Positions 32,375-40,763 of a stretch of 64,000 bases of DNA are shown here, piece by piece (position 1 is the first letter of the stretch; each line of letters opens with the position of its first letter). Both the position numbers and the translations under genes were made by a program. Origin of the DNA: Microbacterium oxydans (GTDB lineage Bacteria > Actinomycetota > Actinomycetes > Actinomycetales > Microbacteriaceae); assembly GCF_900095745.1 (NCBI RefSeq), contig NZ_FMIR01000017.1:310001-374000 (forward strand), read 5' to 3'. Under the pieces are notes generated by a model that was not told where the DNA came from, ran no database searches, and worked only from the letters and a program-made list of their open reading frames with translations.

Positions 32375-33397
32375 ATGTTTCGACTACTGGGGATCCTCTT
32401 CACCGTGCTGCTCGCGATCGCGACGGCGATCGTGGTGTGGCCGCAGTTCTTCCACCTCGAGCAGACCTATCCCTTCGCGCAGCTCGTCTCCGTCCGCGGC
32501 CTGGTCCTCGGCGGCTTCCTCATCATCGTGGTGCTCGCCCTCCTGCTGCTGTTCGCGCGGCCGCTTCGCGGGTTCGCCGCGTCGGTGCTGATCGTCGCGC
32601 TGTTGGGAGCGAGCGCCACCGCATTGATCGGAGCCAGCAGGGGCTACGGAGCGACCGCCCTTCCGGAGAAGACCGACAGCAGCGTTCGAGTGCTCACCTG
32701 GAACACCGCGGGCGAGGCCGTGTCGGCCGACGTGATCGCACAGCGCATCCTCGACCAGGGCGCGGACGTGGTCGCGCTGCCCGAGACCACCGAAGAGGTC
32801 GGCGAGCGGATCGCCATCATGCTGAGGGAGCAGGGGCACCCGATGTGGGTGCACCACGTGCAGTTCCGTCCCGATGTGCAGGACGGACCGCAGTCCTGGC
32901 AGACCACGGTCCTGGTCGCCCCCGATCTCGGCGAGTACTCCGTGATCGAGTCGGCGAAGGACGGCACCAGCAACACGGGTTCCGTGCCCAGTGTCGTCCT
33001 GATGCCGATCGACGGCACAGGTCCCACGATCGTCGCCGTGCACGCGGTCGCACCGCGCATGGAAGAGATGCAGCAGTGGCAGACCGATCTGCAGTGGATC
33101 GCCGACCAGTGCCCGCAGGGGGACTTCATCCTGGCGGGAGACTTCAACGCGACGATCGACCATATGGCCGGACTCGGCGTGGAGGGCGGCGACATCGGCT
33201 ACTGCCGTGACGTGGCGGCGCGCACCGGCAACGGCGTCACCGGCACCTGGCCGAGCTCGCTCCCGCCGCTCGCCGGTGCGCCGATCGACCACGTGATGGC
33301 CTCGCAGAACTGGACGCCGACCGGCTCCGTCGTGCTCGACGATGCCGGCGGCAGCGACCACCGTGCGCTCGTCGTGCAGCTGGAGCCCGCCGGCTGA
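32375..33397 (+). CDS. Membrane-anchored endonuclease/exonuclease/phosphatase family protein
   Basis: A 340-aa protein. Three N-terminal hydrophobic helices (about 3-22, 41-62, 68-86) are followed by an extracytoplasmic EEP (DNase I-like) domain: VLTWNTAG, LPETTEEVG with the metal-binding Glu, VAVHAVAP, the GDFNATIDH Asp/Asn pair and the final SDHRALVV His. All core catalytic residues are present. Membrane anchoring suggests action on extracellular nucleic acid or a phospho-lipid substrate. It is followed after 37 bases by the aminopeptidase gene, which has its own -10. Confidence 0.88.
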   Translation: MFRLLGILFTVLLAIATAIVVWPQFFHLEQTYPFAQLVSVRGLVLGGFLIIVVLALLLLFARPLRGFAASVLIVALLGASATALIGASRGYGATALPEKTDSSVRVLTWNTAGEAVSADVIAQRILDQGADVVALPETTEEVGERIAIMLREQGHPMWVHHVQFRPDVQDGPQSWQTTVLVAPDLGEYSVIESAKDGTSNTGSVPSVVLMPIDGTGPTIVAVHAVAPRMEEMQQWQTDLQWIADQCPQGDFILAGDFNATIDHMAGLGVEGGDIGYCRDVAARTGNGVTGTWPSSLPPLAGAPIDHVMASQNWTPTGSVVLDDAGGSDHRALVVQLEPAG

Positions 33398-33422
33398 GCT
33401 CCCGTGTACTCCCTGCAGATGA

Positions 33423-33428
33423 CAGACT
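33423..33428 (+). promoter_or_regulatory. -10 box CAGACT, leaderless type
   Basis: CAGACT is six bases before ATG 33435. Confidence 0.45.
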
Positions 33429-33434
33429 GGAGGG

Positions 33435-34856
33435 ATGAGCACCGGAGAGCGCGACACGATCGCAGAACCCACCGTCGAAGCATCGGCCGAGAACAGCACC
33501 ACGAACCGCAAGCAGCCGTTCCCTCAGGGCTTCCTCGACACCATCTCCACCGGCTGGGCCGAGCGCCCGGAGACCCTTCCGGCTCCCCGCGCACAGGCCG
33601 CCTACGCCGCCGTCCGCCGTGCCGCCGTCTCGGCCGCGTTCCCCGGCAAGCGCCTGGTGATCCCCGCCGGCTCCCTCAAGCAGCGCAGCAACGACACCGA
33701 CTACGTCTTCCGGGCGCACTCCGCCTTCGCGCACCTCACCGGATGGGCGTCGGACGCGGAGCCCGACTCGGTACTGGTCTTCGCGCCCACCGACTCGGGG
33801 CATGACATCACGCTCTTCTTCCGCGAGCGTGCCGACCGGACGACGACCGAGTTCTACGCCGATGCCACGGTCGGCGAGTTCTGGATCGGCCCCCGCCCGT
33901 CCCTGGCCGGCGTCGCCGCCGACCTCGACATCGCCACCGCCCACCTCGACGAGCTCGAGGCCGTGGCGGGCGAGCTCGTGCTCGAAGACGACGAGGCGCT
34001 GACCCGATTCGTCTCCGAGCTGCGCCTCATCAAGGACGAGTTCGAGATCGCCGAGATGCGCCGTGCGGTCGAGATCACGGCCGACGGGTTCGACGACATC
34101 ATCCGCGAGCTTCCCGCCGCCGTCGCCCACGCCCGCGGCGAGCGCGTCGTCGAAGGAGTGTTCCACCGCCGGGCCCGCGAAGACGGCAACGGCGAGGGCT
34201 ACGACACGATCGCCGCCTCGGGTCCCCACGCCTGCTACCTGCACTGGACGCGCAACGACGGCACCGTCGTCCCCGGCGACCTGATCCTGGTCGATGCCGG
34301 TGTCGAGGCCGACAGCCTGTACACGGCCGACATCACCCGCACGCTTCCCGTCTCCGGCACGTTCACCGAGGTGCAGCGCCGCGTGTACGAGACGGTGCGC
34401 GAAGCAGCGGATGCGGCCTTCGCTGCAGCGCGGATCGGTGTGCGGTTCCGCGATGTGCACGGCGCGGCCATGAAGGTCATCGCCGAGCGCACCGCCGAGT
34501 GGGGCCTGCTTCCGGTCACCGCCGAGGAGGCGCTCGATGCAGACAAGGGCGGCCAGCACCGCCGGTACATGGTGCACGGCACCTCGCACCACCTCGGCAT
34601 CGATGTGCACGACTGCGCGCAGGCACGTCGGGAGATGTACTACGACGGCATCCTGGCCCCCGGCATGGTGTTCACGATCGAGCCCGGCCTGTACTTCCAG
34701 ATCGACGACCTGACGGTTCCGGCCGAGCTCCGCGGGATCGGCGTGCGCATCGAAGACGACATCCTCATGACCGAGGACGGTCCGGTCAACCTGTCGGCGG
34801 ACATCCCGCGCACGGCCGACGAGGTCGAGGCCTGGATCGCCCGGCTGAAGGCCTGA
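33435..34856 (+). CDS. pepP: Xaa-Pro aminopeptidase (aminopeptidase P, M24B)
   Basis: A 473-aa cytoplasmic metallopeptidase that removes N-terminal residues preceding proline. After an N-terminal domain (about 55-200), the pita-bread domain carries the five metal ligands: the two Asp in LVDAGVE and YTADITRT, His in HGTSHHLGIDVH, Glu in TIEPGLY and Glu in VRIEDDILM. The length matches E. coli-type PepP plus a short N-terminal extension. A 51-aa membrane protein gene follows after four bases. Confidence 0.93.
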   Translation: MSTGERDTIAEPTVEASAENSTTNRKQPFPQGFLDTISTGWAERPETLPAPRAQAAYAAVRRAAVSAAFPGKRLVIPAGSLKQRSNDTDYVFRAHSAFAHLTGWASDAEPDSVLVFAPTDSGHDITLFFRERADRTTTEFYADATVGEFWIGPRPSLAGVAADLDIATAHLDELEAVAGELVLEDDEALTRFVSELRLIKDEFEIAEMRRAVEITADGFDDIIRELPAAVAHARGERVVEGVFHRRAREDGNGEGYDTIAASGPHACYLHWTRNDGTVVPGDLILVDAGVEADSLYTADITRTLPVSGTFTEVQRRVYETVREAADAAFAAARIGVRFRDVHGAAMKVIAERTAEWGLLPVTAEEALDADKGGQHRRYMVHGTSHHLGIDVHDCAQARREMYYDGILAPGMVFTIEPGLYFQIDDLTVPAELRGIGVRIEDDILMTEDGPVNLSADIPRTADEVEAWIARLKA

Positions 34857-34860
34857 CGCC

Positions 34861-35016
34861 ATGTTCGGAGTCGTCAGCTTCTTCGCCATCGTCCTGATCT
34901 ACGCCGTCGCAGCGCTCATCGCCGGCGCGGTGATCTACTTCGCCGTGCTGCTCGCGCTCAAGTCGCACACGCGCTGGGTGGATCAGGGGAAACCAGGCCG
35001 TTCCCGGCCGTTCTGA
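34861..35016 (+). CDS. 51-aa single-helix membrane protein
   Basis: A short frame starting ATG 34861, four bases after pepP. Residues about 4-33 are a long hydrophobic helix (SFFAIVLIYAVAALIAGAVI and onward), followed by a basic soluble tail with KSHTRW and GKPGRSRPF. Tight spacing, clean codon usage and the transmembrane pattern support a real gene co-transcribed with pepP. Family and function are unknown. Confidence 0.65.
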   Translation: MFGVVSFFAIVLIYAVAALIAGAVIYFAVLLALKSHTRWVDQGKPGRSRPF

Positions 35017-35024
35017 CGTATGCA

Positions 35025-35068
35025 CGTCGCCGAGTTCGCCCTGCTAGCGGCGGACGAACTCGGCGACG
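35025..35068. terminator. Convergent hairpin with one arm inside a gene
   Basis: A perfect 14-bp stem pairs 35025-35038 with 35055-35068 around a 16-base loop. It follows the 51-aa gene and its far arm encodes the last residues of the converging hydrolase. There is no T-run on either side. Confidence 0.55.
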
Positions 35069-35694
35069 ATCGGCGCGAGAGATTCGCCGATCTCGGAGGC
35101 GGGACGCTTCTGTCCCTTCACCTCGAAGGTGTGGCCGCCGCCCTCGATCCAGACGACTCGGGCATCCTGACAGGACGCGACCGCTTCTTCGAACTGCGAG
35201 ATCGGCTGGATGAAAGGGTCGTTCGTCCCCTCGACGAACAGCTGCGGAACCGCGATGGCCGGCAGATGCTCCACGCGCGGCTTCTCGGGCCTGCCCGGTG
35301 GGTGCAACGGATAGCCGAGGTACGCCAGGCCGTCGACGATGAGTCCGTCCGCGACGGCCATGGACGCCATGCGTCCGCCGTAGGACTTGCCCGTCGCCCA
35401 CACCGTGTTTCCCGGTTCCTGCGCGCGGGCGAACGCCACAGCGGCCTGCCACGTCGACATGGCGTGCGCCGCGGGTCCGGGCATCTTCCTGCCCTGCTCC
35501 ACGTACGGGAAGTTGAAGCGCAGAGTGGAGAAACCTAGTCCGCCGAGGGCCTCCGTGAACCCTGTGAGGAACGGATGGCCCTTGCCGGTGCCGGCACCGT
35601 GCGCGACGAGCACCGTCATGCCGTTCTCGCCCGCGGACCAGTCCGCGCTGACCACGGTCGGCTCCGTCGGGAGATCGACCTGGATCGTCGCCAT
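35044..35694 (-). CDS. Alpha/beta hydrolase of the KANL3/Tex30-like (dienelactone hydrolase-related) type
   Basis: A 216-aa alpha/beta hydrolase. It has an oxyanion-type VAHGAG (30-35), a nucleophile elbow GKSYGG with Ser, an acid in EGTNDPF and a His in GGGHTF, forming a complete triad. The size is that of the small KANL3/Tex30-like hydrolases. ATG 35694 shares one base with the stop of the upstream membrane gene (TGATG), so the three minus-strand genes 35044-37129 form a coupled unit. The substrate is not predictable. Confidence 0.82.
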   Translation of the reverse strand: MATIQVDLPTEPTVVSADWSAGENGMTVLVAHGAGTGKGHPFLTGFTEALGGLGFSTLRFNFPYVEQGRKMPGPAAHAMSTWQAAVAFARAQEPGNTVWATGKSYGGRMASMAVADGLIVDGLAYLGYPLHPPGRPEKPRVEHLPAIAVPQLFVEGTNDPFIQPISQFEEAVASCQDARVVWIEGGGHTFEVKGQKRPASEIGESLAPIVAEFVRR

Positions 35695-36392
35695 CAGGCG
35701 CGTGCGAAGGGGATGGCGAAGGGGACGCGCATGACGCCTCCCGACGACACCCGCACCGTACCGATGATCACGAGCACGACGTGGAGCAGTGAGACGGCGA
35801 AGTACAACGTGATGGGGATGCCCAGCGGGAAGAACCCGGTGGACGCGGTGCCCTGCGAGGTCAGGGTGATGAGCAGCACGAAGTGCATGACGAGGAGCAC
35901 CGTCGACACCATCAGGTAGGTCAGTCCCCAGTTCAACGCCGATCGCGCGTTCTCCGCAGCGGGTCCGCCGGCTCGTCGCGCCGATGCTCCGCTGACAGCC
36001 ATCGCGAGGCCCGACGCGAGCCCTCCGATGAACGGGAAGGGGATGAGCACCAGGAAACCGAGGGCCCACGGGAGCAGACCGCGCGCCGGCGCGACCGCTG
36101 GGGGGAACTGCCCGGGGTAGCCGGGGGCGGGGTACGTCTGCGACGGATATCCGGGTCCTGGGTACGCCGGCGGGGCATACCCGGGCGGCACCGCAGCAGC
36201 CGGTTGGCCGGGTGCCTGGTAGGTGGGCGCCGGGTATCCGGGTGCCGGGTTTCCGGGTGCCGGATATCCCGCGGGCGCCCTGGGGGCATCGTATGTCTGA
36301 GCAGGGGGCGCGGCCGGTGCAGGTGGCACCGGCGGCGCAGGTGGCGGCGGCGGAGCGAACTCCCCCGGCTGATGGGGCTCGGGAAGCGTCAT
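35694..36392 (-). CDS. DUF4870-like membrane protein with proline-rich N-terminus
   Basis: A 232-aa protein. Residues 1-103 are a Pro/Ala/Gly/Tyr-rich low-complexity region with repeated PGY/PAP units, a common cytoplasmic extension of actinobacterial DUF4870 proteins. Residues about 105-232 hold three or four membrane helices with the conserved ENARSALNWGLTYL segment of DUF4870. The start overlaps the upstream stop as ATGA. Function is unknown; it lies in an operon with a general-stress-type protein. Confidence 0.8.
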   Translation of the reverse strand: MTLPEPHQPGEFAPPPPPAPPVPPAPAAPPAQTYDAPRAPAGYPAPGNPAPGYPAPTYQAPGQPAAAVPPGYAPPAYPGPGYPSQTYPAPGYPGQFPPAVAPARGLLPWALGFLVLIPFPFIGGLASGLAMAVSGASARRAGGPAAENARSALNWGLTYLMVSTVLLVMHFVLLITLTSQGTASTGFFPLGIPITLYFAVSLLHVVLVIIGTVRVSSGGVMRVPFAIPFARA

Positions 36393-37129
36393 CGTCGGTC
36401 ACCTTCCGGCGCATCCGAGCCGGGCACGATGCCGGGTTCGGGAACGGGCAGCGGGGAGATCGGCTCGGCCTCGTCGGCCGCGGGCGCCGCAGGGGCGGCT
36501 TCGGGGGCGGGACCGCCGTCCGGCTGCTGCGGTTCCGCGACGGGATCGGCCGGACGCGGCGGGACCACGGGCTCCGCGGGCTCGGGAGTCACCGCACCGG
36601 GCGTGATCCGCTCGCCGTAGCGCGGCGGCTCGTCGAGGTTCACGGGCGGCCGCACCGGCGCCGTCTTCGTCGCGCCGAGCACCTGACGGGCCTTCGCGAG
36701 CGATGCTGCCTGCACCGTCACCTCGTAGTGGTCGGCGGCGAACTGCGTGACGCTCGCGAAGTCGCGTCGGCGACGAACGATCGCGTAGGTGACGAGGCTC
36801 AGCAGCATCCCGAGCGCGACGCCGATGAAGACGAAGCCGACGAAGAGCTGGATCGGCACCTCGGGGTTGCCGATCACGAGGATCGCCGAGAGGAACAGGC
36901 CGATCAGGACGCCGTTGACGGCGCCCGAACGCGCGGCCGCCGCATACCCCAGCTTTCCGGTGACGCGCTCGACCGTGCGCACGCTCTGCCCGACGATCGC
37001 GATGTCTCTGGCCGGCACCTCCCCCGCGATCAGCTTCGACACCGTCTTCTGCGCGCTCTCGTAGTCGCGCGTCGAAGCGACCATCTCGCCGGTCTCGGTG
37101 CCGCTCGCGGGGCGGTTCAGCATGCTCAT
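36389..37129 (-). CDS. General stress protein 17M-like (DUF1269/YflT-type) membrane protein
   Basis: A 246-aa protein. The N-terminal part (about 13-60: EMVASTRDYESAQKTV, IAIVGQSVRTVERVTGKLGY) and the following two membrane helices (about 75-122) fit actinobacterial proteins annotated as general stress proteins. The C-terminal 80 residues are Pro/Ala/Glu-rich and likely disordered. I start at ATG 37129, with AAGAAT six bases upstream; a second ATG is two codons later, and a longer frame upstream is not supported. It is the first gene of a three-gene unit. The role in stress is only inferred from the family name. Confidence 0.78.
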   Translation of the reverse strand: MSMLNRPASGTETGEMVASTRDYESAQKTVSKLIAGEVPARDIAIVGQSVRTVERVTGKLGYAAAARSGAVNGVLIGLFLSAILVIGNPEVPIQLFVGFVFIGVALGMLLSLVTYAIVRRRRDFASVTQFAADHYEVTVQAASLAKARQVLGATKTAPVRPPVNLDEPPRYGERITPGAVTPEPAEPVVPPRPADPVAEPQQPDGGPAPEAAPAAPAADEAEPISPLPVPEPGIVPGSDAPEGDRR

Positions 37130-37135
37130 CCGGCT

Positions 37136-37141
37136 ATTCTT
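37136..37141 (-). promoter_or_regulatory. -10 box AAGAAT, leaderless type
   Basis: AAGAAT is six bases before ATG 37129, in the 85-base divergent gap. Confidence 0.4.
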
Positions 37142-37202
37142 CCACGCGCACCCGTCGACGGCCCGAGGCGCGACCATCCCGCCCTCGGCCGGACCCGCCG
37201 AC

Positions 37203-37208
37203 TACTCT
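37203..37208 (+). promoter_or_regulatory. -10 box TACTCT, leaderless type
   Basis: TACTCT is six bases before GTG 37215. Confidence 0.55.
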
Positions 37209-37214
37209 GGAGAA

Positions 37215-38480
37215 GTGAGCACACAACGGGTTTTCGCCGCGCGCCTGGCCGGGTGCGCCGTCTTCGACCCCCTCGGCGACCGGCTCGGCAAGGTCCGGGA
37301 TGTCGTCGTCGTGTATCGAAGTACCGCGGCGCCCCGCGTGATCGGCCTGGTCGTCGAGATCCCGGGGCGACGTCACGTGTTCCTCTCGATCGGCCGGGTC
37401 ACGTCGATCCGGTCCGGACAGGTCATCACCACCGGACTGATCAACGTGCGACGCTTCTCTCCCCGCGCCGGCGAGGTGCGCGTGCTCGCCGAGATGCTCG
37501 GACGGCGCGTGAGCTTCGCCGACGGCAGCGGCACGGCCGTCATCGAAGACGTCGCGATCGAACCGAACCGCCTCGGCGAATGGGCGATCAGTCAGCTCTT
37601 CCTCCGCCGCCCGAAGACCAGCGCCTCGCCGTTCGCGAAGGGTCCGACCACGTTCGCCGCCTGGAGCGAGGTCGCCGAGCAGCGTGCACCGGGCGAGTCT
37701 CAGTCCGCTGAGCAGCTCGTCGCCTCGTACTCGGAGCTGCACGCCGCCGACCTCGCCAACACCCTTCTCGATCTTCCGCAGCAGCGCATGATCGAGGTGG
37801 CCGAAGAGCTGTCGGACGACCGTCTCGCCGACGCACTCGAGGAGATGCCCGAAGACGAACAGGTGCACATCCTCGACCGTCTCGGCGATGAGCGCGCGGC
37901 CGACATCCTCGACCAGATGGAACCGGACGACGCCGCCGATCTGCTCGCCCAGCTGGCCCCGGACCGACTCGAACAGCTTCTCGAGCTGATGGAGCCGGAA
38001 GAGGCCGAAGACGTCAGGATGCTGCTGCGCTACGGTCCCGACACCGCGGGTGGTCTGATGACCCCGGAGCCGATCATCCTCTCCGCAGACGCCACCGTCG
38101 CGGAGGCATTGGCCCTGATCCGCCGTCACGAGCTGCACCCCGCACTCGCCGCCGCCGTGTTCGTGACCCTGCCGCCGTTCGAGACGCCGACCGGACGTCT
38201 GCTCGGCCTCGTGCACTTCCAGCGGATGCTGCGCTACCCGCCCCACGAGCGCCTCGGAGCGATCCTCGACGACAGCCTCGAGCCCGTTCCCGTCACCGCA
38301 TCCGCCGCCGAGGTGGCGCGACTGTTGGCGAGCTACGACCTCGTCTCGCTCCCGGTGATCGACGCGGCGCACCGGCTCGTCGGCGCGATCAGCATCGATG
38401 ATGTGCTCGACTATCTGCTCCCCGATGACTGGCGATCGCACGACAGCGACACGCCGTCCCCCGCGAAGGAGGCACGCTGA
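37215..38480 (+). CDS. MgtE N-domain/CBS protein without transporter domain
   Basis: A 421-aa soluble protein. Residues 1-150 look like two PRC-barrel-type units (GCAVFDPLGDRLGKVRDV; MLGRRVSFADG), about 165-285 form the superhelical MgtE intracellular N domain with repeated EEMPEDE, QMEPDDAAD and LMEPEEAED, and about 290-410 form a CBS pair (TAGGLMTPEPIIL, DDVLDYLLPDDW). The MgtE transmembrane pore is missing, as in mycobacterial Rv1232c. In MgtE these domains sense Mg2+; here they may regulate a partner. The next gene, a DUF1003 membrane protein, overlaps it by one base (TGATG). Confidence 0.85.
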   Translation: MSTQRVFAARLAGCAVFDPLGDRLGKVRDVVVVYRSTAAPRVIGLVVEIPGRRHVFLSIGRVTSIRSGQVITTGLINVRRFSPRAGEVRVLAEMLGRRVSFADGSGTAVIEDVAIEPNRLGEWAISQLFLRRPKTSASPFAKGPTTFAAWSEVAEQRAPGESQSAEQLVASYSELHAADLANTLLDLPQQRMIEVAEELSDDRLADALEEMPEDEQVHILDRLGDERAADILDQMEPDDAADLLAQLAPDRLEQLLELMEPEEAEDVRMLLRYGPDTAGGLMTPEPIILSADATVAEALALIRRHELHPALAAAVFVTLPPFETPTGRLLGLVHFQRMLRYPPHERLGAILDDSLEPVPVTASAAEVARLLASYDLVSLPVIDAAHRLVGAISIDDVLDYLLPDDWRSHDSDTPSPAKEAR

Positions 38481-38992
38481 TGCCCCGCTCGCCGCGCCTC
38501 GATGCCCCCGGCCGCAGCACGACGAGGCCCCGCACGACCTCGCGCGACCGGTTCGGCCGGTTCACGGAGTGGGTGGCCCGCGCGATGGGCACACCGACCT
38601 TCCTGCTCATGCTCAGCCTGTTCTGCGTGGCCTGGATCGTCTGGAACACCTTGGGGCCTGACGAGCTGCGCTTCGACGACGCCGCCCTCGGCTTCACCGC
38701 CCTCACCCTCATGCTCTCTTTGCAGGCCTCTTATGCCGCGCCGCTGATCCTGCTCGCCCAGAACCGACAGGACGACCGCGACCGCGTGCAGATCGAACAG
38801 GATCGCCAGCGCGCGGAACGCAACCTCGCTGACACCGAGTACCTCGCCCGGGAGATCGTGGCGCTGCGGATGGCGCTCGAGGAGCGCAATTCGCAGGCCG
38901 TCACGCGTGACGTTCTCCGACAGGAGCTGAAGGCTCTCCTCGCCGAGCTCGAAGACACCGGGGACAAACCGACGGCGGGCGCCGCATCGTGA
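38480..38992 (+). CDS. DUF1003 family membrane protein
   Basis: A 170-aa protein with two membrane helices (about 35-55 and 70-92) and the DUF1003-typical RFGRFTEWVAR, FCVAWIVWNTLG and QNRQDDRDRVQIEQDRQ, followed by a charged coiled-coil-like C-terminus. It is coupled on both sides: one shared base with the MgtE-N gene and GTGA with mrp. The same trio (MgtE-N, DUF1003, Mrp) exists in mycobacteria, suggesting a shared metal- or envelope-related job that is unproven. Confidence 0.88.
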   Translation: MPRSPRLDAPGRSTTRPRTTSRDRFGRFTEWVARAMGTPTFLLMLSLFCVAWIVWNTLGPDELRFDDAALGFTALTLMLSLQASYAAPLILLAQNRQDDRDRVQIEQDRQRAERNLADTEYLAREIVALRMALEERNSQAVTRDVLRQELKALLAELEDTGDKPTAGAAS

Positions 38993-40110
38993 CCGAGACC
39001 GACCTCGTCCGTGCCGCGGTCTCCGCGGTGACGGACCCGGAGCTGCGCCGCCCCATCGGCGAGCTCGACATGGTGCGTGAGATCGCCGTGGACGGAGACC
39101 GCGCTCAGGTCGGCATCGTCCTGACGATCGTGGGCTGCCCTGCAGCGGCGCGCATCGAGTCCGAAGTGCGCGAGGCTGCGGCATCCGTCCCCGGCATCGC
39201 CTCGGTCGACGTCGAAGTGGGCGTCATGACGCCGGCGGAGCGCAAGGCGCTGACCGAGAAGCTCCGCGACGGCAGGCCGGCCCGCCAGATGCCCTTCGGG
39301 CCCGACTCGCTCACCCGCGTGATCCTCGTCTCCAGCGGCAAGGGCGGCGTGGGTAAATCGACGGTCACCGCCAATCTCGCCGTGGCACTCGCAGACCAGG
39401 GTCTGTCCGTGGGCCTCGTCGATGCCGACGTGCACGGATTCTCGATTCCCGGGCTCCTCGGCATCCCCGCCGGGACGCAGCCGACTCGTATCGACGACCT
39501 CATGCTGCCCCCGGTGGCGCACGGGGTGAAGACCATCTCGATCGGGATGTTCCTCCGCGACGGCGAGGCCGTCGTAGCGTGGCGCGGACCGATGCTGCAC
39601 CGCACGGTGCAGCAGTTCCTCACCGACGTGTTCTTCGGCGACCTCGATGTGCTGCTCATCGACATGCCGCCCGGCACCGGCGACATCGCCATCTCGATCG
39701 GCCAACTCCTCCCCCACGCCGAGGTCCTTGTCGTCACGACGCCGCAGACCGCCGCCGCAGAGGTGGCCATCCGCAGTGGACTCGTCGCGCGGCAGACAGG
39801 TCAGCGGGTGATCGGCGTCATCGAGAACATGGCGGCGTACACGCTCCCCGACGGCACGGTCATCGATCTGTTCGGCTCAGGTGGAGGTGCGGCGGTCGCC
39901 GAAGCGCTCTCCGAGCCGGGCGCCACGGTCCCGCTGCTGGCCTCGATCCCGCTGAGTCCCGCGCTCCGTGAGGGGGGCGACGCCGGCCTCCCGATCGTCG
40001 CCGGCGAGACGACGGATGCCGCGGCCACGACGATCCTCGACCTCGCGCGCACGCTCGCTCGGCAGGGGCGGGGCCTCTCCGGCCGCTCGCTGCCGATGAC
40101 GATCGGCTGA
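38989..40110 (+). CDS. mrp: Mrp/NBP35-family ATP-binding Fe-S carrier protein
   Basis: A 373-aa cytoplasmic protein that carries or loads iron-sulfur clusters in an ATP-dependent way. A MIP18/DUF59 domain occupies 1-95 and a deviant Walker A SGKGGVGKST lies near 115-124, with DMPPGTGDIAIS as Walker B region. The C-terminal CxxC found in many NBP35/Mrp proteins is not seen, as in several actinobacterial members. GTG 38989 overlaps the DUF1003 stop (GTGA). It converges with the next gene at a distance of 11 bases. Confidence 0.9.
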   Translation: MTETDLVRAAVSAVTDPELRRPIGELDMVREIAVDGDRAQVGIVLTIVGCPAAARIESEVREAAASVPGIASVDVEVGVMTPAERKALTEKLRDGRPARQMPFGPDSLTRVILVSSGKGGVGKSTVTANLAVALADQGLSVGLVDADVHGFSIPGLLGIPAGTQPTRIDDLMLPPVAHGVKTISIGMFLRDGEAVVAWRGPMLHRTVQQFLTDVFFGDLDVLLIDMPPGTGDIAISIGQLLPHAEVLVVTTPQTAAAEVAIRSGLVARQTGQRVIGVIENMAAYTLPDGTVIDLFGSGGGAAVAEALSEPGATVPLLASIPLSPALREGGDAGLPIVAGETTDAAATTILDLARTLARQGRGLSGRSLPMTIG

Positions 40111-40121
40111 GTGCAGCTCCC

Positions 40122-40763
40122 CTACAGCTCCGGGGACTCCGTCCAGGACTCGTGCGCGTGCTCGGCATCTCGCGTGCTTCTCCGTCCGGTGACCCGACGG
40201 CGGACCAGGATGATGACGGGCAGCAACGCGGCGACGGGAAGACAGAACACCGCACCGAACGCCAGGAGCGTCCCCGTGGCGAAGTCGTTCCCCCCTGTGC
40301 GGCCGAGTCCGATGGAGCCACTCCCGAAGGCGTCCCCGGCGACGAGGAACTCGCCGTCGTAGGTGTCGAGCGAGTCGATGCAGGTGACGGTGTGGACGCC
40401 CTCATGAGCAGCGGTGAACTGCGCATGCTGCTCGAACCCGCGTTTCGGGGTCATCCACCAGAGCGTGTCGTCCCACGACAGCGAGGGTCCTCCGCGCTGA
40501 GGGAGAGCGGCGCCGTCCGGGCCCGACACCGAGCACTCCAACGTCCCCAGCATCGCGGAGATGCCGCTGCCCCAGATGCCGACTCGCTCGCCCGCCCGCA
40601 GCTCGACCGTATCCCCCCGTCCCAGCGGAACCGGGTCCGCATCTCTCACGGAGGCTGCGACGGGCAACACCCAGAGCGCCCAGATCAGCACACCGATGCA
40701 CGCGCACAGCGCGGAGAACCCGAATGCCACGGCATCGCGATCGGCGAGCCGCCCTCGGGTCAC
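40122..40763 (-). CDS. Unknown membrane protein coupled to tatB
   Basis: A 213-aa protein with a helix at about 11-38 and another at about 165-190, enclosing an extracytoplasmic domain of about 125 residues. That domain holds GTLECSVSGPDG and TCIDSLDTYDGEF, whose two cysteines could form a disulfide. The tail is basic and cytoplasmic (RRRVTGRRSTRD). GTG 40763 overlaps the tatB stop as GTGA, which decides the start against a much longer upstream frame. I do not recognise the family. Confidence 0.72.
   Translation of the reverse strand: MTRGRLADRDAVAFGFSALCACIGVLIWALWVLPVAASVRDADPVPLGRGDTVELRAGERVGIWGSGISAMLGTLECSVSGPDGAALPQRGGPSLSWDDTLWWMTPKRGFEQHAQFTAAHEGVHTVTCIDSLDTYDGEFLVAGDAFGSGSIGLGRTGGNDFATGTLLAFGAVFCLPVAALLPVIILVRRRVTGRRSTRDAEHAHESWTESPEL

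Noticed and set aside
33237..34889. A 550-aa minus-strand open frame opposite pepP
   Set aside because: pepP has all five metal ligands on the other strand; the antisense frame has shadow composition only.
36120..36290. Tandem short repeats that might suggest a CRISPR or satellite
   Set aside because: The repeats are in-frame Pro-Gly-Tyr/Pro-Ala-Pro codons of the DUF4870-like protein, with irregular spacing and no unique spacers.
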